Assembly: GCA_040255465.1 (NCBI GenBank)
Contig: JBDZVA010000002.1
Location: 558,001-622,000, forward strand
Source: UBA5793 sp040255465
Lineage (GTDB): Bacteria; Planctomycetota; Phycisphaerae; Phycisphaerales; UBA5793
Length of the DNA stretch: 64,000 nt
Direction of reading: 5' to 3'
Each line of letters begins with the position of its first letter. Positions within the stretch are counted from its first letter, which is position 1. The notes under the pieces are model-generated. The model was not told the origin of the DNA and made no database searches. It saw nothing but the letters and a program-made list of their open reading frames with translations. Positions 34,719 to 44,040 of this stretch are shown piece by piece. A program made the translations under genes and the position numbers.

Positions 34719-35387
34719 GTCAGGCCCTCTTCATGTCGATGTGAAAAACAGGCCGCTCCTGCGGCCGACGAGGCTCGCGCTTCTGGAGGCGGTATTGGAC
34801 GCACCCATGCGACAGCAGCAGCCAAATCTTCGCTTGGCGGCCACTCCATCGCTGAGCGCCGCAGCCCCATTCGCGTTGTCGGCCAATAACGCACTGCGCT
34901 TCAGTTCAAGTTCGAGAATCGCCGGCCCGCGCCGCAAGTCATCGCGTCTTCGCCAGGCGTGGCGCCACGAGCATCGGGAGTGCCCCAGCCCGCTTGCGGC
35001 GTCAGCGATGCCGCTCCAGTCGCCGGCCTGCGCCCCCGCCGCGTGATCCAGCCCAATCCGAGAGCCGAACCGTCCCGCCCGGGAGTCCCCGCGCCACTCC
35101 CGGGAGTGAACGGGTGATTTGGCAAATGGAACGGTTGCAAGAACAATCTCAGGCAGCGCAGACGCCAGATGCCCGGATGATATTGCGCGGCGAGTCAGCG
35201 TCTTTGCGAAAGGAACCGCCGCCTTCGCCCGTTCAGCGAGTGATCGGGCAACGACCTCCGTTGCCGTGCGCTTCTCCCCGGCTCATTCCGCGAGAAAATA
35301 GACGGAAATGACAAAGCCGGCGCCTCTCTAAGCGTCCGCAACGGCCCCGATCGCTCTTGCACCGGATCAATTCGTCTCCGCAATGGC
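34719..35387. other. 669-nt intergenic region, one strong hairpin, no convincing gene
   Basis: Frames here are short, lack ribosome binding sites and have Arg/Ser/Pro-rich content. The one clear structure is the hairpin at 35078-35104. No tRNA or repeat array is seen. Confidence 0.5.
35078..35104. repeat. Perfect 9-bp hairpin CCCGGGAGT / ACTCCCGGG
   Basis: CCCGGGAGT (35078-35086) and ACTCCCGGG (35096-35104) pair exactly around a 9-nt C-rich loop. No T-run follows on either strand, so it is not a standard terminator. Function unknown. Confidence 0.6.
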
Positions 35388-35609
35388 TCAACAGGCGCCA
35401 GCGAACCCTCGCGCCGCCGCGTCGCCGCGTGGCGCGGTCACCACATTCGGCCATTGCTCTCGTTGATCATCCCAAATAAACGTACCAGTCCCGTTTTCTT
35501 TCCCATTGCCGTCCGGCCCAGTAAACATGACGAAGACGTCAGCCGCCACGCCTCGGGGCGCAGACAGCACCAGCATCAGCGCCGCGATCAGATAATTGAA
35601 ACTCGCCAT
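35388..35609 (-). CDS. Very small secreted protein, possibly a truncated gene
   Basis: ATG 35609 has AAGGAG 6 nt upstream and a signal peptide (FNYLIAALMLVLSAPRGVAA), so translation looks real. The mature part is only about 50 residues (DVFVMFTGPDGNGKENGTGT and on) and ends abruptly without a complete domain. It lies 47 nt after the SUMF1-like gene on the same strand. It may be the surviving 5' end of a longer secreted-protein gene. Confidence 0.55.
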   Translation of the reverse strand: MASFNYLIAALMLVLSAPRGVAADVFVMFTGPDGNGKENGTGTFIWDDQREQWPNVVTAPRGDAAARGFAGAC

Positions 35610-35656
35610 TGCTTCGCTCCTTAGATACACTCGCAAAGCGCCTTTTTCACGCCGTA

Positions 35657-36691
35657 TCAACGAGCAACCTTGGCCGGCTTGGCCAGGCGCAGCCCGTCAA
35701 GGTAGCCACGATCCGGATGAAGCCGGGCGTAAGTGTGGACTTGCCCGGCGGTGTCATAGTACACGACGAAATAATCTGTATCCAGGAACGTCGAACCTAA
35801 TGCGTAGCCTCTTGAAGTGTGCTCGGACACTCCTCCAGACGCGTCCAATAGACCCCAAGGCGTCCGAATCTTAGGGTACATGCCGGCAGGCAGATTGCTG
35901 CTGTACCACTGCCAGAGACTCGCGTTGGTCTCGCCCTCCGGGGGCAAGCCAATTTTGAGCGGCACCTCGGATGACGCCGGCTGGTGCCACCAGCCACCCT
36001 TCCCAGTTCCATAGCGATCGGGGTCGTAGAAAACCGCCTTGAGCCACTCCCCCGGTGTCGGGATCCAGTATTTCGCGTCGGGCGAACGGGTGTAGTCGTC
36101 GTTGTACGTGCCATCGGGATTCTGTGTAAAGGTGCCGGCGTCGTAGACTCCGGACTCAAACGCCCACTTCTCGTTGACCTTGCCGTTGTGCAGCCAGTTG
36201 CAGAAGCGGGCCGCCATGCGCAGCGACATGGTGTTGGGCGAGTTTTCCCAACCGGGCATCGCTTCGTACGCGTACCCGTTCCCCTCGCGCCGCGCGGTGA
36301 TGAACAAGCCCGTGAAGTCTTCGGAGCGGGGATCGCCGCCATAATACGGCCAGTAGGCGCGAACGAATTCAAGATACTGCCACGTGAGTACTTCTGTTTG
36401 AGCGATCTGGTACTCGTATGGGATGCTGCCCTCTCCCTCGAACCAGCCGGCGTAGCCCTCGAACTTGGGATTGTTGATGTCCGAGACGACGCACCAGACG
36501 TAGCCATCGTCTTCCGTGTCGCGGGCCGAGCGCACCGGGGGATTCGAGGCGCGCGGCACAGCAGCGATAAGTGCAATGCACGCGGCCGACAGGACGGTGA
36601 AGCGGACGAGGTTCATCCATCGCTTCCGGACCCGAGGAGCGCGGGTCGGCATAGCACGGTACGGCGACAGGGGGGGCCGAGTCAACGTCAT
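35657..36691 (-). CDS. Secreted SUMF1/formylglycine-generating-enzyme-like protein
   Basis: ATG 36691 has AAAGGGA 7 nt upstream (344 residues); a long basic N-terminus precedes a signal-anchor (FTVLSAACIALIAAVP). The domain follows the FGE-sulfatase pattern: YEYQIAQTEVLTWQYLEFVRAYW (the I-K-EVTN--Y-F block), MSLRMAARFCNWL, YWIPTPGEWLKAVFYDP (R-PTEAEWE-A), and GLLDASGGVSEHTSRGYALG (GL-DM-GNVWEW--D---RGG). The paired cysteines used by true formylglycine-generating enzymes near the C-terminus are absent, so it is probably non-catalytic or of other function. In planctomycetes such domains are common in exported proteins. Confidence 0.82.
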   Translation of the reverse strand: MTLTRPPLSPYRAMPTRAPRVRKRWMNLVRFTVLSAACIALIAAVPRASNPPVRSARDTEDDGYVWCVVSDINNPKFEGYAGWFEGEGSIPYEYQIAQTEVLTWQYLEFVRAYWPYYGGDPRSEDFTGLFITARREGNGYAYEAMPGWENSPNTMSLRMAARFCNWLHNGKVNEKWAFESGVYDAGTFTQNPDGTYNDDYTRSPDAKYWIPTPGEWLKAVFYDPDRYGTGKGGWWHQPASSEVPLKIGLPPEGETNASLWQWYSSNLPAGMYPKIRTPWGLLDASGGVSEHTSRGYALGSTFLDTDYFVVYYDTAGQVHTYARLHPDRGYLDGLRLAKPAKVAR

Positions 36692-36850
36692 GTCTGGTTC
36701 CCTTTCTCAAAGCGGCATCGGGCCGTTGCATTGCTCATCGGCCCGGCTGCAACTCTGACCCCAGTCTTGGCCCGAACAGTGGCGTCGTCGCTCTCCACGC
36801 CCGCTCCCTGCGTCGCTCATAGACTGGTGGGCGTCTCAAAGGAGCATCGC

Positions 36851-37648
36851 GTGACCCGAACCGCCCCGACTCTCGACCAGGCCACGCTCAATCCGCTGCA
36901 CAGCAGTGAGCAGCGGCGGCAGACGCTGTTCATGATTCTCGGCGGGGTGTTCCTCGGCAACGCGCTCATCGCCGAGATGGTCGGCGGGAAACTCTTTCAG
37001 GTGCATACGCCGTGGCACGATTTCACGCTCAGTTGCGGCGTCATTATCTGGCCGGTTGTGTTCGTCACGTCGGACATCATTAATGAGTACTTCGGCCGGG
37101 CGGGGGTGAAGCGACTGAGTCTGCTGGCTGCTGCGGTGATCGCCTATGCGTTCTTTGCGGTGTGGCTGTGTCAGTTTGTCAAAGCGCCGAGTTTCTCGCC
37201 GATCGACGACGACTCGTTTGCCCGCGTGTTTCTGCAATCGCAGTGGATCATCGTGGGATCGATTTCGGCGTTTCTGCTCGGGCAGTTCATCGACGTGGCG
37301 GTGTTCTGGATTGTGCGGCGTCGCACGGGGCATCGGTACCTGTGGCTGCGCGCGACGGGGTCGACGCTGGTGAGCCAGTGTATCGATACGTTCGTCGTGG
37401 GGTTCATCGGCTTGTACCTGCCATGGAAGCTGGGGTATTCGAAGTCTGAAGGGGACTTCACGTTTCTCACGTATCTGAATACCTCGACAAGCGGGTACAT
37501 CTTCAAGTTTGTCATTGCCATCGGCGTCACTCCGGTGCTGTACGTCGTCCACTACTTCATCGACCGCTATCTCGGCCATGCCGCAGATCGGATCATTGAG
37601 ACGGTGGCGGGGACTGAAGGAGCAGCCGACGTCGGGGTGGGCGGTTAA
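36851..37648 (+). CDS. Queuosine precursor transporter (YhhQ/VUT family)
   Basis: GTG 36851 has AAAGGAG 7 nt upstream (265 residues); long open sequence further upstream is antisense to the SUMF1-like gene. About six membrane helices and the family blocks FLGNALIAEMVGGKLFQV, VIIWPVVFVTSDIINEYFG and GSTLVSQCIDTFVVGFIGLYL identify the YhhQ family, which imports preQ0/preQ1. QueA at 18.4 kb uses the imported precursor once it is in tRNA. The gene begins a plus-strand run that continues to the end of the window. Confidence 0.92.
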   Translation: MTRTAPTLDQATLNPLHSSEQRRQTLFMILGGVFLGNALIAEMVGGKLFQVHTPWHDFTLSCGVIIWPVVFVTSDIINEYFGRAGVKRLSLLAAAVIAYAFFAVWLCQFVKAPSFSPIDDDSFARVFLQSQWIIVGSISAFLLGQFIDVAVFWIVRRRTGHRYLWLRATGSTLVSQCIDTFVVGFIGLYLPWKLGYSKSEGDFTFLTYLNTSTSGYIFKFVIAIGVTPVLYVVHYFIDRYLGHAADRIIETVAGTEGAADVGVGG

Positions 37649-37750
37649 GGAATGAACGATTCGTTTACCTGGCGAGGGCTGAGCAGTTTGCGCGAGGGTG
37701 ATCGATCGATCATCGGGGTTTGATGTCTCCTGCCAATTCGGAGTTGCCTG

Positions 37751-40700
37751 ATGCTGCGTCGCACTGTTGCCTTTGTCGCCGTGACTCTTTCTCTTTCCGT
37801 TTGCACTCCGGCGATGGGGCGTCAGGAGAAACCGGACGCGATTGGCCACCTGCAGACGGTTGCCGAATCGAGCGGATACAAGGCGACTTCGACGTACGCC
37901 GAGGTCGTCGCGATGGTCGATGCGATGGCGAAGGGCTCTCCGCTCGCTCGTCGCGTTGATATCGGCTCGACAGTGGAGAATCGGGATATCCCGATGCTGG
38001 TGCTGGCCGATCCGGCCGTTTCGAGCCCTGAGCAGGCGGCGGCACAGGAGAAGATTGTCGTACTGATCACCGGCAATATTCACGCCGGGGAGGTGGCAGG
38101 CAAAGAAGCGCTGCTCATGCTGGCCCGCAACGTCCTGGCGGGCGATGACCGCGAGCTGCTCGATCATTTGATCCTGTGCATCGTGCCGATCTACAACGCG
38201 GATGGCAACGAGCGGTTCGGTCTGGACAATCGGCCGGGTCAGGTGGGGCCTGAGAAGGGAATGGGCCAGCGGCCCAACGCGCAAGGGCTTGATCTCAATC
38301 GCGACTTCATGAAGATGGATGCGCCGGAGACGCGGGCGCTGATCAAGGTGATGCGGAAGTGGAATCCGCAGGTCTACATCGACACCCACACGACCAACGG
38401 CTCGCTGCACCGCTATCTCATCACCTACACCGGCCCAAAGTCGCCGGCCGGCGATCGCGGGCTGATTGACTACGCCCACGACACGATGATGCCGCGCATC
38501 ACCGCCGGGCTGAAAGAGCGCACCGGCTATGACTCGTTCTTCTACGGCAACTTCAATCGCGATCACACGCAGTGGGAGTCCTACCCGGCGGAGGGCCGTT
38601 ACGGCACGACCTACTTCGGGCTGCGCAACGGCTTGAGCATTCTCTCTGAGGCGTATGCGTATGCGTCGTACAAGGATCGTGTGCTGGGTTCGCTCGAATT
38701 CGTTCGAGAGTGTCTGCGCGACATCAGCGCCAATCGCGGCGAGGTTGAGGCGGTGATCAAGCAGGCAGACGACCGGGCGAAGCGCAATCCTGGCTCACCC
38801 ATTGCCCTGCGGTCAAAGTTCAAGGCCCGGCCGGAGAAGGTCACGGCCCTGGGTTTCGTCGAGCAGCAGGTCGGCGACACGCGTGAGGCGACGAAAGAAC
38901 CGAGCAATTACCTCGTCGAACTCGTTGATGACTTTGAGCCCACGCTCGAAGTCGCGATGCCGGCGGCGTACCTCATGGCCCCATCGCAACGCGAGATCGC
39001 ACTCAAACTCCAGTGGCACGGCGTGCAGGTGCTCGAACTGCGTGAAGACATCGAGCTCGATGTTGAGATTGACCGCATCACCTCGCTCAAGCGGGCCGAG
39101 CGCGCTTTCCAGAATCGCAAGATGGTGACGCTGGAGGTTGATCGTCGCCGCGGCCAGATGGGCATGCCGGCGGGGACACTGTTGGTCCGCACGGATCAGC
39201 CGCTTGGTCGCCTGGCCGCGTATCTGCTCGAATCGCAGAGCGATGACGGATTCGCCACGTGGGACTTCTGGGGCAGTCAGTTGAAGCAGGGTGAGGATTA
39301 CCCGATCGTGCGGCTGCCCAAGGATGATCAGCACCTCTGGACCACACCCTACCGCCCCCTTGATGATGAACGCACCTTCGGCCAGGTGGTGACGGAGGAG
39401 ACGCTGCGAGATCGGCGCGGCATGCCGAACTTCAGCGGCAACGCGCTGCGCGTCATGCGCTGGCTCGATGATGAGCATTATCTCGTCAACAAAGGCGGTT
39501 TGCGAAAGGTCGAGGCGACGACCGGTCGATCCGAACCCTACACGCAGGAAGAACGTGAGTTCGACACCGCCCCCATCGCTGCGGCCCTGGCGGCTCTGCC
39601 GACGATTGACCAGAGATCGGCGCGCAACTACGCCAACCGCGCCCCGTCAAGTCTGGATCCGACTGGCGCCGGGGCTTTCTTTCTTCATGAGAACGATCTG
39701 TACTACGTCACTGCCGATGGCTCAGTGGCGCGACGGCTGACGAGTACGCCCGAGCGCGAGGAGCTGGCGGAGTTCAGTCCGAATGGCAAGTTCGTCGCGT
39801 TCGTCCGTGACAACGATCTTTTCGTCGTGGACGTGGAGACGGCCACTGAGCGCGCCCTCACGACCGGTGGCAGCGACATCCTTCGAAAAGGCAAGGCGGA
39901 CTGGGTCTATTTTGAGGAACTCTTCGGCCGCAACTGGAAGGCGTACTGGTGGAGTCCGGATTCATCACGCATCGCCTTTCTCGAGACGGACTCGTCGATG
40001 GTGCCGGAGTTCACGATCACGAATAACTCGCAGTATCAGCAGCGCGTCGAGGTGGCGCGGTACCCCAAGCCGGGGCAGCCGAATCCGCAGGTGCGGCTGG
40101 GCACGGTGACGGCAGGCGGCGGTGAGCCGCAGTGGGTTGATCTGTCGAACTATGAAGCCGCCGACATGCTCATCTCCGAAGTCGGCTGGTGGCCGGACAG
40201 CGGAACGGTCTACTTCTACGCCCAGAATCGAATCCAGACGTGGCTCGATTTCTGCAAAGCGCCGGCGGATGGCGGCGAGCCGACGCGGCTGTTTCGCGAC
40301 CAGACCGAGGCATGGATCGAGTCGCCGGGCGCGCCGCGGTTTCTGGATGATGCCGGCTTCCTGCTCAGCAGCGATCGCACGGGCTATCGCCACTGGTACC
40401 GCTACGACGCAGACGGAAACCTGCTCGGCCCCATCACGAGCGGCGAGGGCGAAGTGCGCGGCATCGAACGACTCGATCTCGAACACAATCTCGTCTTCGC
40501 CAGCGGCACGCGCGACAACGGCATCGGTTCAGACCTGTACCGGTTCGAGTCCGGCGGCGACGGCGTGCGACTCACGAACGGTCAGGGCTCGCACAATGTG
40601 AGCATCAGTCCCAGCGGGAAGTACTTCATCGATTCCTGGTCGAGTTTCGATCAGACGCCGCGCGTCGAACTGCGCGATGCGACGACGGGCAAATTGCTTC

Positions 40701-41581
40701 GGACCATCGACAGCAATCCCGTGTACGCGCTCGAAGAGTGGAAACTCGGCCGAGAGGAGCATGCGGTCATCGCGGCGCGCGACGGCTTCCCGCTCGATGC
40801 GACGGTGCTCTATCCCGCCAACTTTGACGCGCGGAAGCAGTATCCCGTGTGGTTGACGACCTATGCCGGTCCGCACGCGCCGACGGTATCAGACCGCTGG
40901 TCAGGCGGGCGAGTGCGCGATCAGGTCCTTGCCGGAGAAGGCATCGTGCTCCTTGAAACGCATCCGCGTTCGGCGAGCAATCGAGGATCGGTGACGACGT
41001 GGACGGCCTACAAGCAGCTCGGCGTGCAGGAGCTGCGCGACATCGAAGATGTGGTGCGCTGGCTCACCGCCAAGCCGTACATCGATGGCGCTCGAGTCGG
41101 CATGTCCGGGCATAGTTACGGCGGGTTCATGACGGCGTTCGCCCTGACGCACAGCGATCTGTTCTGCGCGGGTATCGCCGGCGCGCCCCCCACCGACTGG
41201 CGCGAGTACGACTCGATCTACACCGAGCGCTACATGAGCACGCCGCAAGAGAACCCCGAGGGGTACGACGCGACATCGGTCATTCTGGCGGCGAAGAACC
41301 TGCACGGCCGTCTGCGCATCCTGCATGGAACGATGGATGACAACGTGCACATGCAGAATTCGATTCGACTCGTCAAGGCGCTGCAGGATGCGGACAAGGA
41401 CTTTGAGATGATGTTCTACCCCGGCTTCCGCCACGGCATATTCAACCGCCATTACCAGCGCACGACCAACGAATTCATTCTTGAGTCACTGGGTGTCGGC
41501 AAGGAACCCAAAACCAGTGGCGGCCGCATTCGATCCACGACGCGTTCAGACGCGGACGGCTGGTATGATGCGGGGGATTAA
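37751..41581 (+). CDS. Fusion of M14 zinc carboxypeptidase and S9 (DPP-IV-like) prolyl peptidase, secreted
   Basis: The protein has 1276 residues with a signal peptide (TVAFVAVTLSLSVCTPAMG). Residues about 40-330 are an M14 domain: zinc ligands His111 and Glu114 in HAGE and His213 in DTHTTNG, substrate Arg in LDLNRDF (184), and likely catalytic Glu300 in LSEAY. Residues about 640-1000 form a DPP-IV N-terminal propeller (LAEFSPNGKFVAFVRDNDLF). The C-terminal S9 hydrolase has Ser1122 in GHSYGG, Asp1197 in TMDDNVH and His1228 in FRHG. All key residues of both enzymes are present. It is presumably an extracytoplasmic exopeptidase acting from both ends of peptides. Confidence 0.92.
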   Translation: MLRRTVAFVAVTLSLSVCTPAMGRQEKPDAIGHLQTVAESSGYKATSTYAEVVAMVDAMAKGSPLARRVDIGSTVENRDIPMLVLADPAVSSPEQAAAQEKIVVLITGNIHAGEVAGKEALLMLARNVLAGDDRELLDHLILCIVPIYNADGNERFGLDNRPGQVGPEKGMGQRPNAQGLDLNRDFMKMDAPETRALIKVMRKWNPQVYIDTHTTNGSLHRYLITYTGPKSPAGDRGLIDYAHDTMMPRITAGLKERTGYDSFFYGNFNRDHTQWESYPAEGRYGTTYFGLRNGLSILSEAYAYASYKDRVLGSLEFVRECLRDISANRGEVEAVIKQADDRAKRNPGSPIALRSKFKARPEKVTALGFVEQQVGDTREATKEPSNYLVELVDDFEPTLEVAMPAAYLMAPSQREIALKLQWHGVQVLELREDIELDVEIDRITSLKRAERAFQNRKMVTLEVDRRRGQMGMPAGTLLVRTDQPLGRLAAYLLESQSDDGFATWDFWGSQLKQGEDYPIVRLPKDDQHLWTTPYRPLDDERTFGQVVTEETLRDRRGMPNFSGNALRVMRWLDDEHYLVNKGGLRKVEATTGRSEPYTQEEREFDTAPIAAALAALPTIDQRSARNYANRAPSSLDPTGAGAFFLHENDLYYVTADGSVARRLTSTPEREELAEFSPNGKFVAFVRDNDLFVVDVETATERALTTGGSDILRKGKADWVYFEELFGRNWKAYWWSPDSSRIAFLETDSSMVPEFTITNNSQYQQRVEVARYPKPGQPNPQVRLGTVTAGGGEPQWVDLSNYEAADMLISEVGWWPDSGTVYFYAQNRIQTWLDFCKAPADGGEPTRLFRDQTEAWIESPGAPRFLDDAGFLLSSDRTGYRHWYRYDADGNLLGPITSGEGEVRGIERLDLEHNLVFASGTRDNGIGSDLYRFESGGDGVRLTNGQGSHNVSISPSGKYFIDSWSSFDQTPRVELRDATTGKLLRTIDSNPVYALEEWKLGREEHAVIAARDGFPLDATVLYPANFDARKQYPVWLTTYAGPHAPTVSDRWSGGRVRDQVLAGEGIVLLETHPRSASNRGSVTTWTAYKQLGVQELRDIEDVVRWLTAKPYIDGARVGMSGHSYGGFMTAFALTHSDLFCAGIAGAPPTDWREYDSIYTERYMSTPQENPEGYDATSVILAAKNLHGRLRILHGTMDDNVHMQNSIRLVKALQDADKDFEMMFYPGFRHGIFNRHYQRTTNEFILESLGVGKEPKTSGGRIRSTTRSDADGWYDAGD

Positions 41582-41623
41582 GCGAGGAGCATGAGACTGG
41601 TCTGAAAGCTCGGAGGATGTCTT

Positions 41624-42916
41624 ATGCGCGACTCCACTGCCCTGCTTCGGTTGGCTCTGACGCTCTGTATCGGCCTGTGGCTGCTTTTTGGCCGTCCGTC
41701 GCTGGCTCAACCTGTTCCCTTTCCTGATCTGTCGCACGAGTCGCTGCTTGATGATCTGGATGTCGAGGCGCTTGCCTATCGATTCGGACTGGCGCCGAAC
41801 GACCACCTCGAAGTGCTGATCATCGTCGACGAGTACGCGCAGTGGCGGCGCAGCATCGCAAAAGAGACAGAGGAGAAGAGGCTCGACATCGCCACCCGCA
41901 TGGATGAGAACCAGGCGAAGATGACGGACGAATCGCGGCGGCTCGTGCCCGAGTACTTTGAGAAGTGGCGGGCCGCAACCCAGGAGTGGAAGGAGCACCG
42001 GCAGCACGCGATCGAACTGGCCGAGGACATGCTCCGACGGCAGGATGCGGCGATTGCATCGATCAAGCAGTATCTCAACGTCAGTCAGCAGCAGGCGCTC
42101 GATGAAGTGCTGCGCGACATCCGTCGCAAGCGCACGTGCGACTGGAGTCCGCACTTTCCGGTCGAACGCGCCGACCTCGTGCAGATCTTTCTCACTTCCG
42201 ATCTGCTTTCGGAGCCCGAGAAAGAACTTGTTCGACCGATACTGGAGCGATACGCGGAGGACTTTGATCTTGCCCTGCGCCAGCGCAACGAACACACCAG
42301 GCGCGAGCCCGTGGAGGTCATGAAGGACTTCGCTCCGACCAGCGTGGATGCGCAGATCAATCAACCGGGTCACTCACCCGAGGAGTTGCAGGCCCTTTTC
42401 GCTGAACAGACGAACCAGAGGCGGGCGCGCCGAATTGAGCGGTTGCGGCCGATCATGGCGGCACACCGTCGTGTTGCGGATGTCAACCTCGCGTACCTCC
42501 GTCTCTGCACCGATCAACTCAGCCCCGAGACCGGCGCCCGGGCCGAGCGAGCCTTCTTACGCGTGTCCTACGTGTTCGACGGCGGCATTGAGGCGGAACG
42601 AGCAGCGGATGATTTGTTCGCGACCGTGCTGGCTCTGGAGGACCTGTCGGGGACGCAGCGCAGGGCGATCGAATCGCTTCGCGATGACGAGTGGTGGCCG
42701 CGGCGACGATCCATCGAATCAGTTCTTCGTCGCCTCGTGGATAAGAAAGCGCAGGAATGGGAACGGCGGGCGATGACGGTGTCGCTCGATGAGTGGCAGA
42801 ACCCGATTGGCGAGCAGCAGGAAAACCGCCGCCTGCTTGAGCAGGAGATTATCCAGCGCGTCGTTGAGCTGCTCAGCGAATCGCAACGGCAGCAGGTGAA
42901 GATTCCCAAGGTGTGA
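41624..42916 (+). CDS. Secreted alpha-helical protein of unknown function
   Basis: The protein has 430 residues. ATG 41624 follows GGAGG and starts a signal peptide (LALTLCIGLWLLFGRPSLAQ). The rest is nearly all charged helix, rich in Glu, Arg and Gln (for example RRIERLRPIMAAHRRVADVN), with likely coiled coils, in the periplasm. No family recognised. It follows the peptidase fusion by 42 nt and precedes the ExbB gene by about 100 nt. Confidence 0.72.
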   Translation: MRDSTALLRLALTLCIGLWLLFGRPSLAQPVPFPDLSHESLLDDLDVEALAYRFGLAPNDHLEVLIIVDEYAQWRRSIAKETEEKRLDIATRMDENQAKMTDESRRLVPEYFEKWRAATQEWKEHRQHAIELAEDMLRRQDAAIASIKQYLNVSQQQALDEVLRDIRRKRTCDWSPHFPVERADLVQIFLTSDLLSEPEKELVRPILERYAEDFDLALRQRNEHTRREPVEVMKDFAPTSVDAQINQPGHSPEELQALFAEQTNQRRARRIERLRPIMAAHRRVADVNLAYLRLCTDQLSPETGARAERAFLRVSYVFDGGIEAERAADDLFATVLALEDLSGTQRRAIESLRDDEWWPRRRSIESVLRRLVDKKAQEWERRAMTVSLDEWQNPIGEQQENRRLLEQEIIQRVVELLSESQRQQVKIPKV

Positions 42917-43019
42917 GGCGCCGGCGGCGTCTGACGCCAACCCTCGCTGGTATCATCATCCGCACTGCCGATGTGCGTCGGCGGCAGCGAAGATGGTTGA
43001 CCTGCGAGGGCATCGGCGG

Positions 43020-43637
43020 ATGAGTTTCGACTGGATCGTTCAAGGTGGACCGGTGATGTATCCGCTGCTGGCGTGTTCGCTGGTCTCGGTTACGCTCACG
43101 ATCGAACGGGCCATCTTCTGGAACAGCGACCGGAGGAGCCGGGATGGCGGCCTGCTCGATCGTCTGGCCGACCTCCTGGCGCATGGCAAGGTGAGCGAGG
43201 CACAACAACTGTGTGAGACTTCGCGGGATCCGATCGTGCGGGTGCTTCGTTTCGGCCTGGAGCATCGGCAGGAGTCGCTTGAGGCCGCACTCAAGCTGGC
43301 CGCCAACGAAGAGATCCGGCGGATGCGCCGCTACCTGAAGATCCACGACACGATCGTGACGCTCGCCCCACTGCTTGGCATTCTGGGCACGGTGCTGGGG
43401 ATCATCACGTCGTTTGACGTCATGGGCGGAGGCGGGATCGACAACCCAGTGGCGGTGACGGGAGGCATAGCCGAGGCGCTGCTCACGACCGCCGTCGGGC
43501 TGGTCGTCGCGATGTTGTCGCTCATTCCTTACAACTACTTCAGTTCGCGCCTCGAAGAGGCGGTGAGCGTGATGGAGAGTCGGCTGACGAGTTTTGAGAT
43601 CATGTACCGCAAGGGGATGGCCGGCCGTGCATCTTGA
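43020..43637 (+). CDS. exbB: MotA/TolQ/ExbB proton channel
   Basis: ATG 43020 is preferred (GAGGG 9 nt upstream; the downstream residues WIVQGGPVMYPLLACSL match the family). The protein has 205 residues and three membrane helices. Family blocks: LEHRQESLEAALKLAANEEIRRMRRYLKI, then LAPLLGILGTVLGIITSF and GGIAEALLTTAVGLVVAMLSLIPYNYF. With ExbD and TonB it converts proton motive force into energy for outer-membrane uptake. It overlaps the ExbD gene. Confidence 0.93.
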   Translation: MSFDWIVQGGPVMYPLLACSLVSVTLTIERAIFWNSDRRSRDGGLLDRLADLLAHGKVSEAQQLCETSRDPIVRVLRFGLEHRQESLEAALKLAANEEIRRMRRYLKIHDTIVTLAPLLGILGTVLGIITSFDVMGGGGIDNPVAVTGGIAEALLTTAVGLVVAMLSLIPYNYFSSRLEEAVSVMESRLTSFEIMYRKGMAGRAS

Positions 43638-44040
43638 CAGCGGATTCAGTCGCAGACGGGCTCGCGTGGAGATGATCCCCCTCATCGACTGTATGTTCAT
43701 CCTGCTCGTCTTCTTCATCTACTCGATGTTGGCGATGACGATTCAGCGCGGCGTGGCGGTCAATCTGCCCAGCGGGACGCGCGTTGATCGGATCACGGAA
43801 GACGCCATCGTCATTTCGATCACGAGTTCGGGTGAGTTGTTTGTCAATCGTGAAGCCGTGAACCGTGACGAACTGGATGCGGCGCTGCGTCGATTGATCG
43901 GAGATAACCCTTCTCCACGCATCGTGCTCAATGGCGATGCCGACGCTCGGCACGGGCAGGTCTTTGCGGTTCTTGATCTCCTCCGCAACCGGGGCTGGAC
44001 GAACCTGTCTATCCTCTCGACGGAGGCGTCCCAACCTTGA
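43627..44040 (+). CDS. exbD: Biopolymer transport protein ExbD/TolR
   Basis: GTG 43627 overlaps the ExbB stop and has AAGGGGA about 10 nt upstream; the frame is open further back, but inside exbB. The 137-residue protein has one helix (MIPLIDCMFILLVFFIYSMLAM) holding the conserved Asp, and a periplasmic ExbD domain (VAVNLPSG to DADARHGQVFAVLDLLRNRG). It overlaps the tonB start. Confidence 0.93.
   Translation: MHLDSGFSRRRARVEMIPLIDCMFILLVFFIYSMLAMTIQRGVAVNLPSGTRVDRITEDAIVISITSSGELFVNREAVNRDELDAALRRLIGDNPSPRIVLNGDADARHGQVFAVLDLLRNRGWTNLSILSTEASQP

Noticed and set aside
36836..38566. 576-codon minus-strand frame across the YhhQ and M14-S9 gene starts
   Set aside because: Runs through two genes with clear families and ribosome binding sites on the other strand.
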